From an uncultured Clostridia bacterium (GTDB taxonomy: Bacteria > Bacillota > Clostridia > TANB77 > CAG-508), in NCBI GenBank assembly GCA_947624525.1, contig CANQKT010000048.1, forward strand, positions 1 through 53,766: DNA of 53,766 bases, written 5' to 3'. Shown in pieces: positions 1-8,513 of the stretch. A program made the translations under genes and the position numbers. The notes beneath the pieces were generated by a model. The model was not told the origin of the DNA, searched no databases, and worked only from the letters and a program-made list of their open reading frames with translations. Each line of letters opens with the position of its first letter. The first letter of the stretch is position 1.

Positions 1-147
1 TCTCCTGGGTTATTTTCATCTTCTCCCGGATTGTTCTCATCTTCTCCTGGGTTATTTTCATCTTCTCCTGGATTATTTTCATCTTCTCCTGGATTATTTT
101 CATCTTCTCCCGGGTTATTTTCATCTTCTCCTGGATTGTTCTCATCT
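1..147 (-). repeat. 21-bp coding tandem repeat (7 units, EDENNPG)
   Basis: Seven consecutive 21-bp units on the minus strand each encode EDENNPG. Units differ only at synonymous positions (CCA/CCG, AAT/AAC), which indicates a protein-level linker maintained by selection. The array continues past base 1. Confidence 0.95.
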
Positions 148-1199
148 TCCTTTGAACTCCATGGTAATGAATCAACTACATCTAAACCTTCTATATTTTT
201 AGTTGATGTTACCCAAAATCCTACTTCATCTTCTGCATACACTGAAATATATTTGCTCTTTTGTTCTTCAGTTATATCTATTCCTTCGCCTGCATCAAAT
301 GCTACTCCATCATTTTTAATAGTATCAGCCTCTACCTTATCATCTGATATTAAATATTTCATTGTTGAAATATTTCCCCTTGTACTAGTAGCATTAACAT
401 ATACTTTACTATCGTTATCTTTTAATTTTAACATTTGTATTTCTATTTTATCATTTTCATCTTCTACTAAAACAGAAGCAATTGTTGTACATTTTGCGCT
501 ATTTTCTACATATACATAGTATTTTCCTCCATTATCAACTGTTTTACTTAAATTTACTTCTTTACTTGGTTCAAATTCCAATTTTTCACCAGAACTTTCA
601 AATTCTTCTTTTGTTAACATTTTATTTGATTTAGCAAACCATATTTCTTCTATATTATATGTAGGATCTAATACATTGATTTTAATTGTTTTTCCTTCAC
701 AAGATAAATCCAGTTTAATTTCGTTAGCAATTTTTTTAGTACTTGAATATGCACATTTATAATTTATAGTTTCATCTGTCTCTCGTTTTGTTATACATAA
801 CACATTATATGTAACATTTTCTTCAAGACCTTCTTCTATTTTTAAAGAGTCATCAATTGTTGTCTTTTCATTATTTTCTGATTTTCCTAATGTATTTTCT
901 TCTTTCGTAAACCATTCTTTCATTTTATCGATATATTCTTTACCTGTAATGCTATGAGCTTTCAGGTCTTCTGGTAAATCGCCTTTTGCCCAATACAAAT
1001 CATAACTTGTGTAACCATCTGGTAACGTTCCAGTTATTGTCAACTTACTTTCACTCTCATCACACTGGATATCTCCTAAAAAAGAGTCACTCTCATCTGC
1101 TAATGTAAACATTGGTAATATCATATTAACTATTAAAATTATTACAATACTTATTGATATTATTGATGTATGCTTATATATTTCTTTATTTCTTAACAT
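1..1199 (-). CDS. Exported protein with acidic EDENNPG repeats, C-terminus beyond window
   Basis: The frame is open from an ATG at 1199 to the window edge (about 399 codons), so the C-terminus is missing. A GGAGG ribosome site lies 9 nt upstream. The N-terminus is a signal peptide: a short basic stretch (MLRNKEIYK), a hydrophobic core and a likely cleavage after FTLA before DES. The mature part is acidic and rich in Lys, Ser and Thr with beta-type character, and near residue 345 it passes into seven copies of the heptad EDENNPG that run off the window. Such repeats usually act as wall-spanning linkers in surface proteins, so an anchor or second domain is expected outside the window. I recognise no enzymatic motif. 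Surface location is inferred from the signal peptide and the linker. Confidence 0.8.
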   Translation of the reverse strand, partial: MLRNKEIYKHTSIISISIVIILIVNMILPMFTLADESDSFLGDIQCDESESKLTITGTLPDGYTSYDLYWAKGDLPEDLKAHSITGKEYIDKMKEWFTKEENTLGKSENNEKTTIDDSLKIEEGLEENVTYNVLCITKRETDETINYKCAYSSTKKIANEIKLDLSCEGKTIKINVLDPTYNIEEIWFAKSNKMLTKEEFESSGEKLEFEPSKEVNLSKTVDNGGKYYVYVENSAKCTTIASVLVEDENDKIEIQMLKLKDNDSKVYVNATSTRGNISTMKYLISDDKVEADTIKNDGVAFDAGEGIDITEEQKSKYISVYAEDEVGFWVTSTKNIEGLDVVDSLPWSSKEDENNPGEDENNPGEDENNPGEDENNPGEDENNPGEDENNPGEDENNPG

Positions 1200-1368
1200 A
1201 ACATCATCCCTCCTTTTTAATCACCTTACAAGATTATTATAACACATTTCTGTTCATTTTTCAATAGTTTTTGACTTTTATGGCTATATTATCTTCTTAA
1301 TTCATTATCATATTCCATAATCAATTTTAAATCTTTATCATATTATGTAATTTTGAGATAAAATCAGG

Positions 1369-1479
1369 TTAACTACTTGCATAATTTGCTTCATTAATAT
1401 TTGCTCCTATACTAGTGGCACTTCTAATAATTTCAGAGGCAAAAGTTAACGACTGTTCTAACAATGGATTTTCTTTCAT
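1369..1479 (-). pseudogene. Remnant of a four-helix-bundle (23S rRNA intervening-sequence type) protein gene
   Basis: An ATG at 1479 opens a 36-codon frame ending at TAA 1369. It contains RSATSIGANINEA, which closely matches the signature (LRSxTSIGANxxEA) of the S23/four-helix-bundle family. In intact members about 20 residues of helix 1 and its loop separate the N-terminal KENPLLEQSLTFA part from this signature. Here they are joined directly and the protein then stops, although the family is usually about 115-125 residues. An out-of-frame stretch just downstream (to about 1295) still reads KDLKLIMEYDNELRR before a stop and may be more of the decayed gene. No ribosome site was found. I infer a decayed gene with an internal deletion. 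Confidence 0.55.
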
Positions 1480-1540
1480 AGAATTTAAATTTTCCTTTAG
1501 AATAAATTTTATATAAATTTATAAATATTATAGAAATTTG

Positions 1541-1648
1541 AATTTAATGAATAATGAAGATTAAATAATTAATAATGAATAATTCCAAATGTGCTTCTCT
1601 ATAACTCAGAGATTATTCATTCTTCATTATTCACTATTCATTATTAAA
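1541..1648. repeat. Imperfect AT-rich palindrome (TGAATAATGAA type)
   Basis: Runs such as AATGAATAATGAAGA near 1545 recur as their reverse complement near 1612-1648, forming an imperfect inverted repeat of about 108 bp between the tRNA pair and the decayed gene. This looks like a small palindromic intergenic element with no coding capacity. Confidence 0.55.
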
Positions 1649-1668
1649 TGCGACCTGTTAAGGTCGCA
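1649..1668 (-). terminator. Hairpin after the tRNA-Cys gene
   Basis: A perfect 8-bp GC-containing stem (TGCGACCT/AGGTCGCA) with a 4-nt loop starts 5 nt beyond the tRNA-Cys CCA end in the tRNA transcription direction. It is followed by an AT-rich tract with a weak U-run, so it probably terminates the two-tRNA transcript. Confidence 0.6.
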
Positions 1669-1672
1669 CATT

Positions 1673-1746
1673 TGGAGGCGACACCCGGATTCGAACCGGG
1701 GATCAGAGTTTTGCAGACTCGTGCCTTACCACTTGGCTATATCGCC
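1673..1746 (-). tRNA. tRNA-Cys (anticodon GCA)
   Basis: The cloverleaf reads GGCGATA at the acceptor 5' side and TGTCGCC at the 3' side, with discriminator U and an encoded CCA. The T-arm contains GGTTCGAATCC. The anticodon loop CTGCAAA carries GCA. A U discriminator is typical of tRNA-Cys. Confidence 0.95.
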
Positions 1747-1799
1747 ATATAATTAAGTATATGATAAATATTGCAATTTAGTACCAAATATTTTTTAAA

Positions 1800-1873
1800 T
1801 GGAGCAGGTAACGGGAATCGGACCCGTGACTAAACCTTGGCAAGGTCTCGTTTTACCACTAAACTATACCTGC
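1800..1873 (-). tRNA. tRNA-Gly (anticodon GCC)
   Basis: The acceptor arm is GCAGGTA/TACCTGC, discriminator U, with encoded CCA. The T-arm has GGTCCGATTCC and the anticodon loop TTGCCAA carries GCC. It lies 53 nt upstream of tRNA-Cys on the same strand and shares its promoter. It reads GGU/GGC; the GGA codons relevant to the frameshift sites need a different tRNA-Gly located elsewhere. Confidence 0.95.
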
Positions 1874-1962
1874 AAATATTGAATTTTCAAAGATAGACCT
1901 CCATCTTAACAAAGACAATAATCTATCAACTAAGCTGTTCTTACATCACAATGACAATTCTT

Positions 1963-1991
1963 ATGATAACAAAAAACAATAAAAAAGTCAA
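1963..1991 (-). promoter_or_regulatory. Sigma-A promoter of the tRNA pair
   Basis: On the minus strand a -35 TTGACT (1986-1991) and a -10 TATCAT (1963-1968) are separated by 17 bp, about 90 bp upstream of tRNA-Gly. The rest of the gap 1874-2230 holds this promoter and one hairpin; I see no gene in it. Confidence 0.7.
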
Positions 1992-2119
1992 GAGCGAAAA
2001 AAATAAAATTTTAAATTCACATTGAAGTGTTATACTATGAATTTTTAAACAAAAAACTCATACTTATATCCATACACACTAATGCTTTAATATAATATTT
2101 GCCGTTAGCAATTATATTC

Positions 2120-2159
2120 GATAGTACAGAAAAATTTATATAAACTTTACTGTACTATC
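2120..2159. terminator. Hairpin downstream of the aquaporin gene
   Basis: A 10-bp inverted repeat (GATAGTACAG/CTGTACTATC) with a 20-nt AT-rich loop lies about 70 bp past the aquaporin stop. The T-rich flank is on the plus-strand side, so its efficiency as a terminator for the minus-strand gene is uncertain. Confidence 0.4.
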
Positions 2160-2230
2160 TTTTATTCTAAAACACCTGAAATTTTTCTTTAGAATTTCTA
2201 CTTTCTTATCAAAAAAATTTACACATAATA

Positions 2231-2932
2231 TTAATCTTCTGCTTTATTCAAATATTTAAATACAATTGCAGCTAAAGCAGATCCTACAAATGGGGCTACT
2301 ATAAATACCCAAACTTGTTTTAAGGCCTCTCCACCTAAAAACAAAGCTGGAGCTAGACTTCTTGCTGGATTTACAGATGTTCCTGTTAAAGGAATACCAA
2401 TAATATGTACAAATGTTAATGTTAATCCTATTACAATTCCTGCCACAGCACCTTTATTCTTATCTGATGTTACACCTAATATAGTATAAATAAATACAAA
2501 TGTAAGAATTATTTCAACTAATATGGCACCTGCCAAACTCAAATTAACACTTGATGCTGCTTCATATCCATTTTGACCTAAAGATTCAACACCTAAATTT
2601 GTACCAGATAATATTGCATGCAAAATTCCAATTCCCGCAATTGCACCTAGACATTGTGCTACTACATATCCTATAAAATCCTTTATACTCATTTTTTTGT
2701 TTATTAACATTGCAAGTGACACTGCTGGGTTAATATGACATCCTGATATATTTCCAATTACATATGCCATAGCTACTATAGATAAACCAAATGCCATAGC
2801 AATTGTCAAAACACCCACTGTGCTTTCAACAAGTCCTGTTCCTGCAGTAGCCCCTTTTGTTACTACAGCTGTTCCACATCCAAATAATACTAGTACTAAT
2901 GTACCAATAAATTCGCATACATACTTTTTCAT
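2231..2932 (-). CDS. aqpZ: Aquaporin Z-like MIP-family water channel
   Basis: This 233-residue integral membrane protein has six predicted helices and both half-helix signatures: HINPAVS in the first half and SVNPARS in the second. The ar/R selectivity filter can be read by alignment to E. coli AqpZ: Phe in AFGLS, His in FVHIIG, Thr in TGTSV and Arg in NPAR. That is the narrow, water-selective pattern rather than that of a glycerol facilitator. A GGAGG site precedes the ATG. It is monocistronic, with its own promoter at 2962-2990. Role inferred: rapid osmotic water flux across the cytoplasmic membrane. Confidence 0.9.
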   Translation of the reverse strand: MKKYVCEFIGTLVLVLFGCGTAVVTKGATAGTGLVESTVGVLTIAMAFGLSIVAMAYVIGNISGCHINPAVSLAMLINKKMSIKDFIGYVVAQCLGAIAGIGILHAILSGTNLGVESLGQNGYEAASSVNLSLAGAILVEIILTFVFIYTILGVTSDKNKGAVAGIVIGLTLTFVHIIGIPLTGTSVNPARSLAPALFLGGEALKQVWVFIVAPFVGSALAAIVFKYLNKAED

Positions 2933-2961
2933 AAAATACCTCCCTATTTTAATATAATTGT

Positions 2962-2990
2962 ATTATATTTCTTTTATTTTTATGAGTCAA
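2962..2990 (-). promoter_or_regulatory. Sigma-A promoter of the aquaporin gene
   Basis: A -35 TTGACT (2985-2990) and a -10 TATAAT (2962-2967) have 17-bp spacing, about 30 bp upstream of the start codon. Confidence 0.65.
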
Positions 2991-3208
2991 TCCTAAAAAT
3001 AAAAAATTTGCAATCCATTTTTAATTCCACATATATTTACATTTTCTCTAACTTATGATATACTTTCAAGTACATTTTTAATTTAAAATAATATAATAAT
3101 ATTGTATATAATTAACATTTTTTCCACTAATTATATGTTTATTTTTTATATAATATATTGTATAATGTTAATAGTAATAATAAATTATGCTAAGTTAGGA
3201 GGACGCCA

Positions 3209-3850
3209 ATGAAATTTGAAAAACTTAATGAAAATAAAATTAGAATAACTTTAAATACTCAAGATTTAATTGAAAAGAACATAGATTTTCACTCATTCAT
3301 GTCTAATTCTCAAGAATCACAAAATTTATTTTTAGCAATGCTTGATGAAGCTGAAAAAAAAGTAGGCTTTGTTACAAAGGATTATAAAATTAGAATCGAG
3401 GCATTAGCAATGTCTGATGGAAATTTCATCTTGACTATTACTAGATTTGGAAAAAATATTGATACAAATACCAAGACTTTAAATAACAAGAAATTGAAAA
3501 TTAAGAGAAAGAATTTAGATATGACCTCAAAACAGTTAATTTATAAATTTGATACTTTTGATGACTTCTGTAATTTTTCTAATTTCATTTCAAAATTAGA
3601 TAACTTTTATAGTATTGCCCAAAACATGACCCTATACTCATATCAAAATTCATATTATCTATGTTTTTCTAACATAAATATAGAACATAATAGCATAAAA
3701 CAATTATATACCTTGATTACAGAGTTTGCTACATATGTTGATAATTCTGAAGTGTTTGGTAGAAAACTTACAGAATGTGGTAAAGTTGTTATAAAAAATA
3801 ATGCAATTAAAACTTGCATAAAATTTTTTAGTCCAATAAAAAATTTTTAA
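3209..3850 (+). CDS. mecA: Adaptor protein MecA
   Basis: This 213-residue protein begins MKFEKLNENKIRITL, the hallmark of the MecA/NegA family, followed by the LIEKNIDFHSFM segment typical of its target-binding N-terminal domain. Residues from about 105 to the end match the ClpC-binding C-terminal domain (the TFDDFCNFS region and the closing FGRKLTECG). MecA hands unfolded or regulatory proteins to the ClpCP protease. The ribosome site is AGGAGG at 3197-3202. It is monocistronic, with a strong terminator after it. Length fits the family (about 210-240). No competence genes are nearby, so the substrate cannot be inferred. Confidence 0.9.
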   Translation: MKFEKLNENKIRITLNTQDLIEKNIDFHSFMSNSQESQNLFLAMLDEAEKKVGFVTKDYKIRIEALAMSDGNFILTITRFGKNIDTNTKTLNNKKLKIKRKNLDMTSKQLIYKFDTFDDFCNFSNFISKLDNFYSIAQNMTLYSYQNSYYLCFSNINIEHNSIKQLYTLITEFATYVDNSEVFGRKLTECGKVVIKNNAIKTCIKFFSPIKNF

Positions 3851-3889
3851 CATTAGCAACTTATAATATTTTTTATTAAATATAATATA

Positions 3890-3933
3890 AAAACACTCTT
3901 TAGATTTAATATTTGAAATCTAAAGAGTGTTTT
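3890..3933. terminator. Bidirectional terminator between mecA and the M23 peptidase gene
   Basis: An 18-bp perfect stem containing ACTCTTTAGATTT and its complement, with an 8-nt loop, is flanked by A-run and T-run. It serves the convergent mecA (+) and M23 peptidase (-) genes. Confidence 0.9.
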
Positions 3934-3959
3934 ATTATCCTGTTTATATACTATCTAAT

Positions 3960-4988
3960 CTAATACAAATAATTCTGTGGATTTTGAGCTGTACCATTAA
4001 CTCTTATTTCTAAATGTAAATGATTGCCTGTGGAATTTCCAGTACTACCAACCGCCGCGATTGTTTGACCTTGCGAAATAGAGGTTCCCACTGAAACATA
4101 CAATTTGCTACAATGCGCATAATATGTCTGAACACCATTGGCATGTGTTATAATAAGCAAATTTCCATAGCTATAGTGATACCCTGCATATGTAACTGTT
4201 CCATTAGCTGCCGCCTTTATAGGTGTTCCATTTGGTGATGCTATATCTAGTCCTGTATGATAATATGAACCCTGATTACCAAATCTACAAGAGATTCTTC
4301 CATTAATTGGTTCAATTAATGAAATACCTAAATCGACTTTTTTTGACGTGTTGTTAACATTTTTTGAAGAACCAATTGCCCCATTACTTGATTTTATATT
4401 AGTCTTATTGTTGTTCGTCTTTACAACCACTGGCTTAGGCTTTTCTTCATATAATTCTGACACGCATGTATCTACATTAGCAAATTCAACTAAACTTGTA
4501 TTGTATTTCTCTACTGTTGCAATTTTATCTATATTATTGCTATCTTTTTCTTTTAATTGATTAATAATACTTTGAGCCTCATCTTGAGTTGCAACATAAT
4601 ATTTCTCTTCACCATCAAGCATAATAGTATAATATTTATAATATGAAACCCCTGATTGTATTATTTTATTGTAAATTTCTTCATCATTTGTTACTACCTC
4701 TCTCTTCAATAAACACATTTCATACTGTGGCATACTTGATATTTGAACAAAAGCTATATTGTTTTCGCCATTTCCGTCAGTTACATAATCATTTATCTTA
4801 GCTTGCAAATCTCCCTTACTATTTGTATAACCTAAAAATTCTCCATTGTAGCTAACTGTATATGTAGGCTTATAAAAAATTAGAATAGCACCCACAATCA
4901 ACACAGTAGCAATACTAACTAGTATGATAAGTTTTAGCCCAATACGTAAATGTATTATTCCTTTTTTTATCCTACTAATATTAAACAC
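3960..4988 (-). CDS. Membrane-anchored M23 (LytM-type) peptidase
   Basis: The 342 residues comprise a cytoplasmic basic tail, one transmembrane helix (about 18-39), an uncharacterised extracellular region with two similar segments (about 45-170), a Lys/Asn/Ser-rich linker (about 185-218) and a C-terminal M23 domain. The zinc and catalytic motifs are all present: HTGLD, the YAH motif, and HLHLE near the end. An active endopeptidase cutting peptidoglycan cross-bridges is therefore expected. The N-terminal layout is similar to cell-wall or sporulation M23 proteins, but I cannot assign it to SpoIIQ or another named member. It is encoded alone behind a long palindrome. Confidence 0.85.
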   Translation of the reverse strand: MFNISRIKKGIIHLRIGLKLIILVSIATVLIVGAILIFYKPTYTVSYNGEFLGYTNSKGDLQAKINDYVTDGNGENNIAFVQISSMPQYEMCLLKREVVTNDEEIYNKIIQSGVSYYKYYTIMLDGEEKYYVATQDEAQSIINQLKEKDSNNIDKIATVEKYNTSLVEFANVDTCVSELYEEKPKPVVVKTNNNKTNIKSSNGAIGSSKNVNNTSKKVDLGISLIEPINGRISCRFGNQGSYYHTGLDIASPNGTPIKAAANGTVTYAGYHYSYGNLLIITHANGVQTYYAHCSKLYVSVGTSISQGQTIAAVGSTGNSTGNHLHLEIRVNGTAQNPQNYLY

Positions 4989-5060
4989 TCTCCTCTCTAG
5001 TTTCCTCTATTCTATCCTATTTTATCTTATAAATCAACAGCGAATTTCAAAAAATTACAA

Positions 5061-5144
5061 TACAAGCTTATAAATGTTACAGTTCAGGTGGTGTTACAAT
5101 TAGTATGTTAACACCACTTGAACTATAACATTTATAAGCTTGTA
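5061..5144. repeat. Long inverted repeat (36-bp arms) between the coat gene and the M23 peptidase gene
   Basis: Arms 5061-5096 and 5109-5144 pair with two mismatches around a 12-nt loop. It lies downstream of the CotF-like gene and upstream of the M23 gene, both minus. It may work as a terminator for the former. Part of the right arm (CACTTGAACTATAAC) resembles the arm of the hairpin at 36900-36940 (CACTTAAACTGTAAC). Confidence 0.8.
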
Positions 5145-5174
5145 ATCATTAAACATCTATAAAATGTATATAAT

Positions 5175-5417
5175 TTATTGTAACTCATTTTTTACTGTTT
5201 GTATTTCAGTAACTGTCGCAGGTTGTGCTGGCTTATAATACCCTTTAGTTTGAGCAACTTTAAATAGTTCATATTGAAAACTTTCATCATTATTTCTAAT
5301 TTGTTGAATTGTTTGTCTTAATTGCATATTTTCAGCTTCTGAAATGACGCCTTGATAAGTTGTTAATTCTGATTTTACACCATTTAGTATATCATTAACC
5401 ATTGTTTTTTCGTCCAT
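5175..5417 (-). CDS. Spore coat protein, CotF family (small)
   Basis: The 80-residue helical protein starts MDEKTMVNDILNG and ends in a Pro-rich YYKPAQPA tail. The pattern of two helices with ENMQLRQTIQQIRN followed by FQYELFKVAQTKGYY is characteristic of the CotF ferritin-like coat family. A clear AGGAGG site precedes the ATG. The partner gene of the same type lies about 110 bp upstream on the same strand, so the two are probably co-expressed late in sporulation and assembled into the spore coat. Expression timing is inferred from family, not seen. Confidence 0.8.
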   Translation of the reverse strand: MDEKTMVNDILNGVKSELTTYQGVISEAENMQLRQTIQQIRNNDESFQYELFKVAQTKGYYKPAQPATVTEIQTVKNELQ

Positions 5418-5530
5418 AGAGACACCTCCTATAAAATAATTTAAATTTTTAGAATAACCTTTTGATAATTAGTAATAAAGTACTTCCACTTTTACTATTG
5501 TAAATAACTTTTTATGTTTTACTGTAAATC

Positions 5531-5719
5531 TTAGTTATTTAAAAAAGACATTAATTTTTGCTTAGTGTTTAATGCATCTTGTGCTGATTTTGTAAAGATT
5601 TGTTTAATTTGTGGATCTACTGCTTGTGATGCATATGTGTTAAGTTTTTGATAAGATGTTTCATGTGCTCCAATTAAATGTCTTAAATTTTGAAGTTCTA
5701 CTTGACTCAAATTAGCCAT
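5531..5719 (-). CDS. Small CotF-like coat-associated protein
   Basis: The 62-residue all-helical protein begins MANLSQVELQNLRHLIGAHE. I chose the ATG at 5719 rather than the upstream in-frame ATG at 5728 because AAAGGAA sits at proper spacing from it. The first helix with the HLIGAHE pattern, then TYASQAVDPQIKQIF and a C-terminal helix, matches the N-terminal half of CotF-type ferritin-like coat proteins. It is the upstream partner of the 80-residue coat protein and together they make up one usual CotF-length unit. Confidence 0.75.
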   Translation of the reverse strand: MANLSQVELQNLRHLIGAHETSYQKLNTYASQAVDPQIKQIFTKSAQDALNTKQKLMSFLNN

Positions 5720-5818
5720 TATTATCATTCCTTTCCATTTATTTTATATTTAAATTATTTACAAAATCTCTATTTTTATACATAATCACATTAAGTTCTA
5801 TTCAATAAAGTTATTAAA

Positions 5819-5933
5819 TTGTCCTCAGAGTCATTAAGTTAATGGATATTATAATTTTATTTCTCTCTGTAACTCATTAAATAGTTAAAATATAACATTA
5901 TAATATACATTAACTTAATAACCCTGAGGACAA
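5819..5933. repeat. Long imperfect inverted repeat downstream of pcrA
   Basis: Arms of 42 bp (5819-5860 and 5892-5933) match with four mismatches. The outermost TTGTCCTCAG/CTGAGGACAA is perfect. It is placed 17 bp after the pcrA stop, so the transcript could fold into a terminator-like structure, although there is no long U-run. Confidence 0.75.
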
Positions 5934-5950
5934 TTCCTTTTAAACTAATC

Positions 5951-8315
5951 CTATAGAACCTCTAATCCCGCATATTTAGCCATTAATCGTTTATTTCCTG
6001 ACTTATCAAAACTAATTTCTACTTTCATATCATCACCTTCAGGTTCAACTTTAGTAATTGTTCCTTCCCCAAACTTTTTATGATATATCCTTTGACCTGG
6101 AGCATATTGTGTTACATCCACATTTTTACTTTTGTTATTAAGTGCTTGCAAGAAACTTTCAGCTGTTCTAAAGGCAAATTTATTTGCTTCTTTATCATTT
6201 GACTGTGCTTTATATGCGCCTGTTCCGGTTGAAAAAGTTGAATCCACACTATGTGCTGTTGCTCCAACTGGAACCTTATATGAATCTATGCTATAAGTTT
6301 TTACTTTTGAATTTGAAGAATTTTTTCCAAATCCATATTCCCATTTATATTCACTATCTTCAAAACTATCCTTTTTGGTTGCAAATGCCTCATCATGCCC
6401 TTCTAGCAATTCTTCTGGTATCTCTTTAATAAATCGAGATATTGGATTATAACTTGTTGAACCAAATATAGTTCTCCTTTTTGCACAAGTTAAATACAAA
6501 AATCTTTTAGCTCTTGTAATACCAACATAAAATAAACGTCTTTCCTCCTCTAGTTCTTGAGGCTCTCCTATTGATTTAAATCCGAGGAAAAATTCCTTCT
6601 TCCATTCCAACTAAAAATACTGTTTCAAATTCTAAACCTTTTGCACTGTGCAATGTCATTAAAATAACACAATCTTGTTCATCTTGCATATTATCTAAAT
6701 CTGTTGTCAATGTCATATTTTCCAAGAATTCTTGCAAAGTATTATCAGCTGATTCTTCCTCAAATTCCATTGCAACAGTTAAGAATTCATCCAAGTTTTG
6801 AATTCTACTTTCCGCTTCTACAGTATTTTCATCTTTTAAAGCCTTAGTATATCCTGTCTTATTTAGAGTTTCCTTTACTAATTCAGATATTAATATTTTA
6901 TCTTGTTTTTCTCTTAATTCTTCTATAGTATCAATAAACTCCCTAGAATTAATATATACTCTATTTAATCCATACTGTTCTGCATTTTTTATTATTTCAT
7001 ACATAGAAACACCAGTTCTTTCTGATATCTCTTGGATATTATCTAAGCTTGTCTTACCAATTCCACGTTTAGGTTCATTTATAATCCTTTTCAAAGCAAG
7101 ATTGTCTGATGTATTAAAAATTAACCTCAAATATGATATAATATCCTTAATTTCCTTTCTTTCATAGAACTTTTGACCGCCAATAATTTTATATGGGATT
7201 TTCTCCCTTCTTAAAATATCCTCTATTGCTCTCGATTGAGAGTTCATTCTATATAAAATAGCAAAATCAGAATAATTATAAAACTGTTCTCGCTTCAAAG
7301 TATTTATTTGACTTACGATATAATTGCTTTCATTATATTCATCATTACCTACATAAATTGTTGGCAAATTTCCCTCATCATTTTGTGTCCATAATTTTTT
7401 ATCATATTTTACTTGATTATTTTTTATAACCGCATTTGCAGCCTTTAAAATATTACCTGTACATCTGTAATTTTGCTCCAATTTTATTATTTTTGTACCA
7501 GGAAAATCTTGTTCAAAATTTAAAATATTTGATATGTCTGCTCCTCTAAATGAATATATCCCTTGGTCATTATCACCAACAACAGTTATATTTCCATGTC
7601 GTGATGCCAATATTGATATTAACATAAATTGTGCCTTATTTGTATCTTGATATTCATCCACTAAAACATATTGAAACTTATCTGTATAATATTCTAATAC
7701 ATCTACATTTTCAGTTAGTATTTTAATAGTATAATTTATAATATCATCAAAATCTACAGCATTATTTTCCTTTAAACGTTTTTGATATAATGCATAAATT
7801 TGTGATATTATCTCTTTTCTATAATCACCTTCATATTTAGTTGCATATGCTTTTGGCTCTAACATTTCATTTTTTCCGTTACTTATTTCAGATAATACAG
7901 ATCTATCTGAAAACAATTTATCGTCTATTTTTAATTCTTTCAAACATTCCTTGATTAAAGTTTTTTGATCTTGTGTATCAAATATTATAAATGAACTTTC
8001 AAAGCCAATTCTATCAATATATTTTCTTAATATACGTACACATATGGAATGAAAGGTTCCTATCCACATATCATTTGCTGCGTCTCCAACTAAAGTTTCA
8101 ACCCTTTGTTTCATTTCATTTGCTGCCTTATTAGTAAATGTTATTGCTAATATATTCCATGGTTTTACATACTTTTCTGCCATTAAATATGCTATTTTAT
8201 GTGTTAAAACCTTTGTTTTTCCACTACCTGCACCTGCTATAATTAAACATGGACCATCTGTTTGAAGTACAGCTTCTTGTTGCTTATCATTTAAATCTTG
8301 TATCAAATTTTGCAT
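5951..8315 (-). CDS. pcrA: ATP-dependent DNA helicase PcrA/UvrD, interrupted by a +1 frameshift at a CGG codon
   Basis: This superfamily 1A helicase acts in nucleotide excision repair, replication and RecA displacement. The first frame (8315-6576) carries the Q-motif region (LNDKQQEAV), Walker A GAGSGKT, DEYQDT, the GDNDQGIYSFRGA motif III region, and motif V LHSAKGLEFETVF. It then reaches FPR-CGG and stops two codons later at TAA 6576. The second frame continues SIGEPQELEEERR, motif VI VGITRAKR and the C-terminal PcrA Tudor-like region (YHKKFGEGTITK). Skipping one base at 6584 joins them into about 787 residues, normal for PcrA, and gives FPGFKSIGEP, the usual clostridial sequence. Without the shift, motif VI is lost and the protein should be inactive. 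This is either programmed +1 frameshifting, a mutation or a sequence error. Confidence 0.88.
6582..6584 (-). other. Candidate +1 frameshift site 1 (CCT CGG A) in pcrA
   Basis: On the minus strand the zero frame reads TTT CCT CGG ATT TAA. The plus-one frame reads TTT CCT (C) GGA TTT AAA TCA. The codon before the shift is CCT (Pro), the stalled codon is CGG, and the codon reached after the shift is GGA (Gly), which is the residue usually found in the FPG motif of PcrA. Confidence 0.6.
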
Positions 8316-8513
8316 TTTTCTTTCTCCTTATTTATAAAACTTACGAATTAATCTTGTTATCTTCCATAATATGACATATCAATCATCATCTTCTTATGCA
8401 TACATATAGTATAACATAGAAAATTGGAAAATACTATTATATTTGAATAAAAAGTTTCAGCCCTGTTAATATGTTACAATTTAGTTGCTTAAAAAGTATC
8501 TTCATCTCCACTT

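Noticed and set aside
31..519. Plus-strand open frame with SSSPGLF repeats
   Set aside because: It is the antisense shadow of the EDENNPG repeats in the real minus-strand exported protein, which has a signal peptide and a ribosome site.
6576..6610. Stop-codon recoding as the explanation for the split genes
   Set aside because: The ends are TAA in pcrA and TGA in the synthase, and the downstream parts lie in another frame, so readthrough cannot join them. TGA is used as a normal stop in the spo0E-like gene.
8316..8513. Promoter of pcrA
   Set aside because: TATACT-like hexamers are present but no -35 at acceptable spacing stands out from the AT-rich background.
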